Below are positions 24,334 through 31,649 of a stretch of DNA of 33,699 nt, one piece after another; position 1 is the first letter of the stretch; every line of letters starts with the position of its first letter. The translations under genes and the position numbers were made by a program. The DNA comes from Acidobacteriota bacterium (GTDB lineage: Bacteria > Acidobacteriota > Terriglobia > Acidiferrales > UBA7541), in NCBI GenBank assembly GCA_003154775.1, contig PMES01000064.1, positions 1-33,699 on the forward strand, written 5' to 3'. Below the pieces are notes generated by a model. That model saw nothing but the letters and a program-made list of their open reading frames with translations, ran no database searches and had not been told where the DNA came from.

Positions 24334-24669
24334 ATGGCTGATTTGTCGGACAGGCGAGAAGCACGACGCTTTGTCATGACCCTGCCCGTTCGGGTGATGG
24401 CACATGATGCAAACAGCCCGGAACTGAAAGCCCACACGCGAGATGTGAGCTACCGCGGCCTGTATTTCCTGGCGGAAGCTTCGTTTGACAGTGGAAGCGA
24501 GATCGATTTTGTTTTGACACTGCCGAAACAGGTGATTTCCGTGGGCGATGTGCATATTCGCTGCCATGGCAAGGTCGTGCGTGTCGAAGCCACAGACAAC
24601 GGCAAAACCGGGATTGCCGCGCGCATCGACCGCTATGAATTTGTGCCCGTTCGGGCTTCGGCCGCGTAG
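24334..24669 (+). CDS. PilZ-domain protein
   Basis: Single-domain PilZ protein of 111 residues, a likely cyclic-di-GMP receptor. Both binding motifs are present: RRxxxR in DRREARRF (residues 6-13) and DxSxxG as D37-V-S39-Y-R-G42. The beta-barrel follows (FVLTLPK, GKVVRVEA, GIAARIDRYEF). The ATG at 24334 has AGGGGG 5 nt upstream; an earlier in-frame start at 24175 would translate through the inverted repeat and is less likely. It has no partner domain, so the output, perhaps motility, secretion or polysaccharide, cannot be told. Confidence 0.93.
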   Translation: MADLSDRREARRFVMTLPVRVMAHDANSPELKAHTRDVSYRGLYFLAEASFDSGSEIDFVLTLPKQVISVGDVHIRCHGKVVRVEATDNGKTGIAARIDRYEFVPVRASAA

Positions 24670-24735
24670 CCGGCCGCCCTCGGCGTCCCACCAGATTGCA
24701 ACTCGCAGCTCACCATTTTGCGTAGAATAGTTGCA

Positions 24736-24780
24736 GGAGAGTCTCGCCACCGAGGATGGCGAAGAACTCTCGGGAGGACT
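24736..24780 (+). promoter_or_regulatory. Compact hairpin leader with ribosome binding site
   Basis: Two stacked helices, GAGAGT/ACTCTC (24737-24742 with 24766-24771) and CGCCA/TGGCG (24745-24749 with 24757-24761), enclose a 7-nt loop CCGAGGA. The ribosome binding site GGGAGGA (24772-24778) follows directly. A -10-like TAGAAT at 24723-24728 would place the transcript start close to the hairpin. It may be a regulatory leader for the 75-residue gene. Confidence 0.55.
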
Positions 24781-24783
24781 TGC

Positions 24784-25011
24784 ATGTATCACTACAATCC
24801 AAATCTGGCGCTGGAAGAATTGCGGGAAGATGGCTTTCTGCCGCACCCGGTGAAGCTGCGGGATATGATCCTGCGGAATCAACTGGGGCCGCAAGATGCG
24901 CAGCTTCTGAACCAGGAATTCCAGGAGTATCTGACACGGTTCGGTGAGCTGCAAAAGCTGGGTGGCGTGATCCTGGAAAAACTCTCAACGGGTCAGCGGA
25001 AGAGCGCTTAG
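24784..25011 (+). CDS. Small orphan protein of 75 residues
   Basis: No family is recognised. The product is soluble, charged and mostly helical by appearance, with Leu/Glu-rich segments (LALEELREDGF, LLNQEFQEYLTRFGELQKLG) that could form a helical hairpin. The ATG at 24784 has an excellent GGGAGGA 5 nt upstream, preceded by the hairpin leader, so the start is secure. The region right after its stop codon is a broken glycosyltransferase gene, which suggests that a rearrangement placed this gene here or removed the other gene's 5' part. Confidence 0.7.
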   Translation: MYHYNPNLALEELREDGFLPHPVKLRDMILRNQLGPQDAQLLNQEFQEYLTRFGELQKLGGVILEKLSTGQRKSA

Positions 25012-25022
25012 GCGCGGGCGCG

Positions 25023-25232
25023 GGATGCGGACAGGAAGCGCGCAACGCGGACCACTTGCTGGAGGCGGGGGCCGCGATACGCTGTAACAACCTACCGGCA
25101 GCTGCTTGGAAAATCGCAATGCTCCTGGATCAGCCGGAAAGGCTGGCGGGCATGAAGCGCGCAGCGAGCGAGATGGCGCGGCCGGAAGCGGCCAGCAGGA
25201 TCGTCGAAGATGCGCTGGGGCTGTTACACTAA
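25023..25232 (+). pseudogene. C-terminal remnant of an MGDG-synthase/MurG-like glycosyltransferase
   Basis: One reading frame (codons in phase with 25050) gives about 68 residues with GQEARNADHLLEAGAAIRC, LLDQPERLAGMKRAASEMARP, then IVEDALGLLH and a TAA at 25230-25232. This matches the well-known C-terminal end of GT28-type lipid glycosyltransferases (the PGQEExN region that binds the sugar nucleotide, then the ...DPERLxxM...ARP tail). There is no start codon or ribosome binding site, and the N-terminal two domains are missing. The piece begins just after the stop of the 75-residue gene, so it looks like what a deletion left behind. Confidence 0.72.
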
Positions 25233-25294
25233 ACCCTTGCTCCCCGGGAATCGTCGGAAGAGCGACCGCCCAGAGGGGTCATCTACTCAAAACC

Positions 25295-25981
25295 ATGAAG
25301 CGCCACACACTGCTGATCGATGCAGACGACACACTTTGGGAGAATAACGTTTTCTTCGAGAAGCTGATCGATGATTTCATCAGCCTGGTCGAACCCTGCG
25401 GGTACAGCCGGGCGTACATCCGCCACATCCTGAACGAAACGGAACGCAAGAATATCCGTCAGTATGGCTACGGGGTGCGGAGTTTTGGGAGGTCACTGGA
25501 AGAGACTTACCTGAAGCTGGCGGACCAGATGGCGCAGCGCGAGGTGCTGGCGCAGGTGCACAATCGCGTGATGGAACTTGAGAGAACGCCGCCGAAGATT
25601 CTGGACGGGGTGCCAGAGACGCTGGCATACCTGACGGCGCGACACCGCCTGATCCTTTTTACCAAAGGCGAGCCGGCGGAGCAGGCAGCGAAGGTGGAGC
25701 GCTCCGGGTTGCAGGGATTTTTTGAAGCCATCGAGATCGTCTCCGAGAAGGACGCGAAGACCTACGGGGCGCTGGTGCACAAGCACAAGATTGTGAAGAC
25801 GTACGGCTGGATGATCGGGAACAGTCCACGCAGCGACATCAATCCGGCCATGGAAGCGGGCCTGAATGCCGTGTACATCCCGCACGTGAACACGTGGCAA
25901 TTGGAGCAGGAAGCGGTGTTGGCGGGATCGGGGAAGCTGGTGATTCTGCCGGCCTTCCGCGAGTTACGCAATCATTTTTGA
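25295..25981 (+). CDS. HAD-superfamily hydrolase
   Basis: Phosphatase-type hydrolase of 228 residues. HAD motif I is D9-A-D11-D-T in LLIDADDTLW, motif II is LFTKGEP, motif III is the Lys in SEKDAKTY and motif IV is MIGNSPRSDINPAMEAG. A helical cap (about 20-100) lies between motifs I and II, as in type C1 members. The ATG at 25295 starts exactly at the motif I strand; there is no close Shine-Dalgarno, and the frame open to 25106 overlaps the glycosyltransferase remnant in another phase, so the longer version is rejected. panE follows after 49 bp on the same strand. The substrate is unknown. Confidence 0.92.
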   Translation: MKRHTLLIDADDTLWENNVFFEKLIDDFISLVEPCGYSRAYIRHILNETERKNIRQYGYGVRSFGRSLEETYLKLADQMAQREVLAQVHNRVMELERTPPKILDGVPETLAYLTARHRLILFTKGEPAEQAAKVERSGLQGFFEAIEIVSEKDAKTYGALVHKHKIVKTYGWMIGNSPRSDINPAMEAGLNAVYIPHVNTWQLEQEAVLAGSGKLVILPAFRELRNHF

Positions 25982-26030
25982 AAAGCCAAGCCCTGACGTA
26001 CACCATCGAACGACCCACCGAAGGAATGCG

Positions 26031-26960
26031 ATGAGCGAGGAGACGCGCTGGCCAAAAGTAGCGGTGATCGGAGCGGGCGCGGTCGGCGGCTACTTTGGCG
26101 GGATGCTGGCGCGGGCAGGCGCACCGGTGACAATGATCGGGCGGCAGGCGTTTGCGGAGGCGGTGAAGAACTCCGGCCTGCAACTGGACACAGTGCAGTT
26201 CCGGGAGACGGTATATCCCGAGGCATCCACGGAGATTGCCGCCGTGGCCGGGGCGGAAGTGATTTTGTTTTGCGTGAAGACAACGGACACGGCGAGCACG
26301 GCGAAAAGTTTGACGCCACACATTTCGCCCGGGGCGATTGTGGTGAGTCTGCAGAATGGCGTGAACAACGCCGAAGAGATTCGGGCCTCTGCGGGAATCG
26401 ATGCGCTCCCTGCCGTGGTGTATGTGGCTGCGGCGATGTCGCCACCGGGATGCGTGAAGCACCTGGGCCGGGGAGACCTGGTGGTGGGACCAAAGAATGC
26501 GCGGACGGAAAGAATCGCAAGTCTTTTCCTGCAGGCGGAGGTGCCGTGCCGGATTTCCGAAAACATTGAAGGGGAGCTCTGGACCAAGTTGATCTGGAAC
26601 TGTGCGCTGAATGCGATTTCAGCGCTGGGCCGCGTAACCTATGGAGAAATATTCGCGAGTTCAGACGCACGCCGCATCATCGAAACCCTGGTCGATGAAG
26701 TGCTGGCGGTGGCTCGCGCAAAGGGAATCCACCCGCCCGGTTTGGAGGATTCCAAGGCGGCACTCGCGGGTGCGCTGAAGATTGCCGAGCAGATGAGCGG
26801 GACGCGGTCGTCGACGGCGCAGAACATGGCGCGGGAAAAGCGGACAGAAATTGATTCCTTGAATGGGTATGTGGCGCGGCTGGGAGAGCAACTGGGCGTG
26901 GCGACGCCAGTGAATCATGCGCTGTACACGTTAGTGAAATTGCAGGAGTCGGGTTTTTAA
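26031..26960 (+). CDS. panE: 2-dehydropantoate 2-reductase (ketopantoate reductase)
   Basis: NADPH-dependent reduction of ketopantoate to pantoate in vitamin B5/CoA synthesis. The 309-residue product has the Rossmann motif GAGAVGGYFG starting at residue 14. The catalytic Lys is in ELWTKLIWNCALNAISAL and the substrate-binding acidic residue in KRTEIDSLNGYV; both are family hallmarks. The ATG at 26031 has AAGGA 5 nt upstream. It is probably co-transcribed with the HAD gene. Some members of this family (ApbA/PanE) act on other 2-oxo acids, so the substrate is likely but not proven. Confidence 0.92.
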   Translation: MSEETRWPKVAVIGAGAVGGYFGGMLARAGAPVTMIGRQAFAEAVKNSGLQLDTVQFRETVYPEASTEIAAVAGAEVILFCVKTTDTASTAKSLTPHISPGAIVVSLQNGVNNAEEIRASAGIDALPAVVYVAAAMSPPGCVKHLGRGDLVVGPKNARTERIASLFLQAEVPCRISENIEGELWTKLIWNCALNAISALGRVTYGEIFASSDARRIIETLVDEVLAVARAKGIHPPGLEDSKAALAGALKIAEQMSGTRSSTAQNMAREKRTEIDSLNGYVARLGEQLGVATPVNHALYTLVKLQESGF

Positions 26961-27049
26961 CCTGCGCGGTAGAACCTCCGAAACCAAATTCTCTAGTTAA
27001 CGACACGGGCCGAGATTTTCTCCGCCAGACTCACGCGCGAGCTGAAGAA

Positions 27050-28729
27050 TCAGCGGCGCTCAGGGCCGCGAAAGGGAATGTAGACGATGGCCTCGAGGTC
27101 GACGGGCTGACCTTCCTTGGTGGCGGGCTGGAATTTCCACTGAGCGAAAGCCTCGATGGAGTAGGCGTCAAGCTGAGGGTCGATGCCGCGCACAAGCTGA
27201 ATGCTGTCCACGGCACCGTCCCGGCGAATCACGCCGTAGAGGATCACTTCACCCTCCACGTGATCCTGGACCAGAGTCTGCGGATATTTAGGGTCAACCT
27301 TGCGCAGAGCCACGGGCGCGTTGACTTCGCCAAGGCGATGCGCGGCACTACCACCGAGGTGCAATTCGGAGAAGTGGATGATCCAACTGCCCGTGGCGCT
27401 GCTCAGATTAGGCATGTTGATGTTCATGGAGTAGACGCGGCGCGAGGTGAAGATCAGCTCCGGCTTCGCGCCGGGTGGCAACGTCGCAAAATTCGGCGGA
27501 CCGATGCGCTCGGGCGGGTCATCGGCGTCGGCATTCGGATCGGGACGCTTCAGGCCCGATTGGGTTTTCGGAAGGCTGAGCTTTAGCGCACCGCCAAGAC
27601 CCGAGGAGTTTGCGTTTGGCTTCGGAGAACCGCCGCTGATGCTGATGCCGATGTCGCTCTTCCCTGCCCTGCCCGTGCCGTTTCCATGCGAATCGCCGTT
27701 TCCGGATTTTGCGGGGCCGGGTGAATTTCCAGGCGCGCCGGGCTTGCCGTCGGGAGACATGGCAACACGCGCGGCGAGATTGCCTTGAGGCACAGGAACA
27801 ACGGGAGCCGGAGGCGCGGGATTCGCTGAAAGTGCGATGAGCGTGCTGGGCGCTCCACCGTTCACCTCAGAAGGTACGGCGGGAACTTCCGGTGCGGCGG
27901 CGTCACCGGTCTGCTTGCGGGATGCGACGCGAGGAGCGGAGCCGGCATTGATTTCGAGCTTGGGCCTGGCGGGGCCGGTTGGAGTGGCCGCCAAGCTGAT
28001 TTCCGCGGGGCGCTGCTCGAGATTCGGCAGGTCGGGAGAAGGCGCGTCCGTTGTTGCGACAGTTCTAGCCTTATGGGGATGAAGTTTCGTGAGGGCTTGC
28101 TCGCTGATCTCGATATGCGGACGCGCGGGAACTTGCGAGGCGGCAAGTTGGACGATGTTGGGCATGGCGGGAAGGAATTTCGGGGCTTCCGCTGGAGCGG
28201 CGGGATTGATCAGGGTCTGACGTGGGTGCGTCGGGTGGACAGGATCCGTGTAAATGCGCTGGCGAGGGTGAAATGCGTCCACGCTGTGCTCAGCGGGGGG
28301 CGGGTCTGGCACCGATTTCCGCGGGGTTGTGGCCCTCGCGCGAGGAACAGTGAGAAATGGCAAGTCCTCGATCGAGCCAGACCAGGTGAGTTGCGTGTTA
28401 TCAAAGGAAGGATTGTGCCGGGAGGCGCCTGGAAGGTTTTGCCACGGGAAAATCACGAAGGCGATGTGCAGCAGTGCTGCGGCGAGGAAAGCGCGGCGTG
28501 GGAAGCTCCGCTCGACGCGGCAATCCCGAAAGACAAAGGTGAGAGGATCGGTTTTCAGGAGATGTGTGCGCTGGAAGGATACGGCCACACTGCTGAGAAA
28601 ATTTTGGTGGAAGCTGCCCCAAGCGATTTCGAGCTTCGGCTGAACCTCTCCCGGAAGGAAGATGTGGGGCGGGTAGAGTTCCGCCTGACCGAGGAGGTCG
28701 TAAGGATCGACGTGGAAAGCGGTAGACAT
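27050..28729 (-). CDS. TonB-family energy transducer
   Basis: Inner-membrane protein of 559 residues that would couple the proton-motive force to outer-membrane receptors. It has an unusually long cytoplasmic N-terminus (about 1-78), one transmembrane helix (about 80-97) and a very long Pro/Ala/Ser/Gly-rich periplasmic region (about 100-440). The TonB C-terminal domain (about 475-555) contains PKYPQTL, GEVILYGVIRRDGAV and AFAQWKFQPA. The long disordered region is far larger than in E. coli TonB. It is the last visible gene of recG-rsmD-tonB, 62 bp after rsmD. No exbB, exbD or receptor gene is nearby, so the partner is unknown. Confidence 0.9.
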   Translation of the reverse strand: MSTAFHVDPYDLLGQAELYPPHIFLPGEVQPKLEIAWGSFHQNFLSSVAVSFQRTHLLKTDPLTFVFRDCRVERSFPRRAFLAAALLHIAFVIFPWQNLPGASRHNPSFDNTQLTWSGSIEDLPFLTVPRARATTPRKSVPDPPPAEHSVDAFHPRQRIYTDPVHPTHPRQTLINPAAPAEAPKFLPAMPNIVQLAASQVPARPHIEISEQALTKLHPHKARTVATTDAPSPDLPNLEQRPAEISLAATPTGPARPKLEINAGSAPRVASRKQTGDAAAPEVPAVPSEVNGGAPSTLIALSANPAPPAPVVPVPQGNLAARVAMSPDGKPGAPGNSPGPAKSGNGDSHGNGTGRAGKSDIGISISGGSPKPNANSSGLGGALKLSLPKTQSGLKRPDPNADADDPPERIGPPNFATLPPGAKPELIFTSRRVYSMNINMPNLSSATGSWIIHFSELHLGGSAAHRLGEVNAPVALRKVDPKYPQTLVQDHVEGEVILYGVIRRDGAVDSIQLVRGIDPQLDAYSIEAFAQWKFQPATKEGQPVDLEAIVYIPFRGPERR

Positions 28730-28791
28730 AAAGTTTAATTATATCGCGCTCTGCCTGGGACCTGGAGCGCGGGAAGAGCCCCGTCAGTGAA

Positions 28792-29400
28792 TCAAGTAGA
28801 TAGATGAACCGCAGGCGGATTAGGGTGTACTGCGGGGCGAGCCCGGAAGAAGGAGAGACTGGCGTCGCCTTGGCGGAGCACGCGGACACGCTCCAGTTGA
28901 CCGAGTGCCTCCGGAAGATCGAAAGCGCGGCGGTGTTCGGCGACCACAAGGGCGCCGGGCGCGAGAAACGGAGCGGAGCCGAGAAAGGTGAGGACGCGGC
29001 GGTATTCGTCGGCGGCAGCGTAAGGAGGATCGAGGAAAACGATGTCGAATGGAGCGCTTGCGGGAATGTGTTCCGCGGCGATGCGCTGCAGGCCCCGCAG
29101 CACGTCGAGCTTGAGAATCCGTACGCAACCGCTAACGCCGAGGGAATCGAGATTCTTCTGAATGAGAGTGGCGGCAGGCGAATGGTTTTCGATGAACACG
29201 ACTTCAGCAGCACCGCGGCTGAGCGCTTCGATGCCGACGGCGCCAGTGCCGGCGAAGAGGTCGAGGAAGCGGCAGCCGGGGATGCGTTCAGCCAGGACGT
29301 TGAAAAGAGATTCGCGGAGGCGATCGCTGGTAGGGCGAAGGGCAAGGCCCTTGAGGCTTTTAAGTTGGCGGCTGCGAAATGTTCCGGCGATGATGCGCAT
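28792..29400 (-). CDS. rsmD: 16S rRNA (guanine966-N2)-methyltransferase
   Basis: SAM-dependent methylation of G966 of 16S rRNA. The 202-residue product starts with MRIIAGTFRSRQLKS, typical of RsmD, and has TSDRLRESLFNVL. The SAM-binding motif FLDLFAGTGAVGIEALSRG is followed by the catalytic DPPY in FDIVFLDPPYA. The C-terminal tail is slightly longer and Pro-rich. It begins 18 bp after recG, so they are surely co-transcribed. In many bacteria coaD follows rsmD; here a TonB-like gene does. Confidence 0.96.
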   Translation of the reverse strand: MRIIAGTFRSRQLKSLKGLALRPTSDRLRESLFNVLAERIPGCRFLDLFAGTGAVGIEALSRGAAEVVFIENHSPAATLIQKNLDSLGVSGCVRILKLDVLRGLQRIAAEHIPASAPFDIVFLDPPYAAADEYRRVLTFLGSAPFLAPGALVVAEHRRAFDLPEALGQLERVRVLRQGDASLSFFRARPAVHPNPPAVHLST

Positions 29401-29418
29401 GGTGGTTTTTGATGGGCC

Positions 29419-31533
29419 TCAGCCGACGCGGGCAAGGTGATAGCGGCGTTGCCATTCGCCAGGAAGGAGACGCAGCACGCGCTGAAGCGCTTCCTTCTGG
29501 GCAGGCTGTTCGGCGAGGGCGAACGCTTCCTTGCGGGCGAGTTCGAGGAGTTCGCGATCGCGGAGCGGGTTGGCCACATGGAAGCCGAGTTGGCCGGACT
29601 GGCGGGTGCCAAAAAACTCGCCGGGGCCGCGAAGCTGGAGGTCGGTTTCGGCGATTTCAAAACCGTCGGTAGTGCGGACCATCGTTTCGAGGCGTGCGCG
29701 GGCATCCTCGGTCATGCGGCCGGGCGCGACCAGGATGCAATGGGATTGCTGCGCGCCGCGGCCGATGCGCCCGCGAAGCTGGTGCAGTTGGGCGAGGCCG
29801 AAGCGTTCCGCGTGCTCAATGATCATGACCGTGGCGTTGGGGACGTCGACACCGACTTCGACGACAGTAGTGGCCACGAGAATTTGAATATCGTTGCGGC
29901 GGAATTTCTGCATGACGTCTTCTTTTTCTTCGCTGGGAAGGCGGCCGTGGAGCAGGCCGACCTTGAGTTTGGGGAAAACGGTTTTTGAGAGGCGCTCGTA
30001 CTCTTCCATCGCCGCCTTGAGTTCCAGCTTCGATTCCTCGATGACCGGGTAGATGACATAACCCTGATGTCCGGCGGCGACTTCGCGGCGAAGAAATTCC
30101 CAGACGCCGGGAAGATGCTGCTCGGTGGTGGTGCGGGTTTCGATGGGGGTCCGTCCGGGAGGAAGTTCATCGAGGACGGAGACCTCGAGATCGCCATAGA
30201 GCGTGAGGGAGAGCGTGCGGGGGATGGGCGTAGCCGTCAAGACGAGGACGTGCGGCGCATTGCCGTGGCGGGCGGCTTTGTCCATCAGGCGCTTGCGTTG
30301 GAGGACACCGAAGCGGTGCTGCTCATCAATGGCGACAAAGCCGAGCCTATTGAATTCGACGGCCTCCTCGATGAGGGCGTGTGTGCCGATGACGAGCTGG
30401 GCTTCGCCGGAACGGATGCGCTCGCGCGCAGCGGTTTTTTCGGAGGGTTTGAGGCCGCTGATGAGCAGTTCCACGGTGTAGCCGCCGGGAGCGAGGATGC
30501 GCCGGGCAGAAAGGAAATGCTGGACGGCGAGAATTTCGGTGGGAGCCATCAGCGCGGCCTGGCAGGCGTTTTCGATGGCGATGACCGCGGCCTGGAGCGC
30601 AACGATGGTTTTGCCGCTGCCTACATCCCCTTGCAGGAGGCGATTCATGGGTATGGGCTTTTCGAGGTCCGTGGCAATCTCGCCAAGAACGCGTTTCTGG
30701 GCGTTGGTGGGCTTGAACGGAAGAATGCGTTTCAGGGCTTCGCGAACTTTATCTTCGCGAACACGGAAGGCGATGGCATTTTCCTTGCGCACGGCCCTGC
30801 GGCCCAAGGCCAGGCTCAACTGATACAGGAAAAATTCCTCGAAAATGAGGCGCTGCTGGGCGGGCGAACGAAAGAGATTGAGCGCTTCGAGGGATTCGCC
30901 GGCGTCGGGAAAATGAGTGTGGATTAAAGCATCGAGGCGCGAAGGATAGTGGAGCTGTTGCAGGAGGGCTGGAGGCAAGACGTCGGGAATGTTGGGATCA
31001 AGGTTCTGCAGCGTGGTGTAAATCGCACGGCGAATCTGGCGCGTGCCAAAAGTGCCGACGGCTTCGTAAATGGGCACGATGCGGCCCATCTCCACGGAAT
31101 CCACCTCTTCGCCGGTAAGCACTTCAATCTGGGGATTGACCATTTCCCGGCGCGCAGGGCGGAGCTTATCGATTTCGACTTTGCCGTGCAGGATAAGCTG
31201 CTGGCCGGGCTTCAAGCGTCCTTCCAGATAACCGCCATGAAAGAACTTGCACGGCAACGATCCGGAATCATCCTGAACGAGGAGATGATAGATGGCATCG
31301 CGGCCGTACATGCCGCGAACGGCTTGGCCGCTCATCACGCGGGCACGCAGGGTGTAGGTGCCGTTGGGCTGGACGTCCTTGATCTTCGAGAAATGGATGC
31401 GGTCTTCGTAGCGGAACGGAAGATAGTTGAGCAAATCTTCCAGGGTGAAGATGCCGCGTTTGGCGAGGAGCTCGGCGCGCTGCGGCCCCACGCCTTTCAC
31501 CATGCGGACATCGGTCTGAAGAGAGATGGACAT
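29419..31533 (-). CDS. recG: ATP-dependent DNA helicase RecG
   Basis: Branch-migration helicase that remodels stalled forks and Holliday junctions. The 704-residue protein has a wedge/OB domain (about 60-150) and the helicase core. Walker A is GDVGSGKT, the DEQHRFG box is motif II, TATPIPRTL is motif III, and the C-terminal part has QLRGRIGRG (motif VI). The ATG at 31531-31533 has AAGGAG only 2 nt upstream, a short spacing; an extended -10 (TGGTATAAA on the minus strand, tttata at 31543-31548) is so close that transcription could start near 31536. It is the first gene of recG-rsmD-tonB and diverges from the CPBP gene. Confidence 0.97.
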   Translation of the reverse strand: MSISLQTDVRMVKGVGPQRAELLAKRGIFTLEDLLNYLPFRYEDRIHFSKIKDVQPNGTYTLRARVMSGQAVRGMYGRDAIYHLLVQDDSGSLPCKFFHGGYLEGRLKPGQQLILHGKVEIDKLRPARREMVNPQIEVLTGEEVDSVEMGRIVPIYEAVGTFGTRQIRRAIYTTLQNLDPNIPDVLPPALLQQLHYPSRLDALIHTHFPDAGESLEALNLFRSPAQQRLIFEEFFLYQLSLALGRRAVRKENAIAFRVREDKVREALKRILPFKPTNAQKRVLGEIATDLEKPIPMNRLLQGDVGSGKTIVALQAAVIAIENACQAALMAPTEILAVQHFLSARRILAPGGYTVELLISGLKPSEKTAARERIRSGEAQLVIGTHALIEEAVEFNRLGFVAIDEQHRFGVLQRKRLMDKAARHGNAPHVLVLTATPIPRTLSLTLYGDLEVSVLDELPPGRTPIETRTTTEQHLPGVWEFLRREVAAGHQGYVIYPVIEESKLELKAAMEEYERLSKTVFPKLKVGLLHGRLPSEEKEDVMQKFRRNDIQILVATTVVEVGVDVPNATVMIIEHAERFGLAQLHQLRGRIGRGAQQSHCILVAPGRMTEDARARLETMVRTTDGFEIAETDLQLRGPGEFFGTRQSGQLGFHVANPLRDRELLELARKEAFALAEQPAQKEALQRVLRLLPGEWQRRYHLARVG

Positions 31534-31649
31534 CGCTCCTTCTTTATACCACTGCTGGGATAAGGTCCGCTTTTCGAGAAACTTGCGTCGCGGGCATGCG
31601 TATCGTTAGAGTGGGCGTTCGGGGCCGGCAGAGCCCTTGGGAGGTTGCC

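Noticed and set aside
24736-24784. Glycine riboswitch
   Set aside because: Short matches to the aptamer core exist, but the region is half the needed length, lacks the P3 arms and stands before a gene unrelated to glycine metabolism. Kept only as an unnamed hairpin leader.
25106-25294. 63-residue N-terminal extension of the HAD hydrolase
   Set aside because: HAD proteins begin at motif I, and the upstream DNA codes in another phase for the glycosyltransferase remnant.
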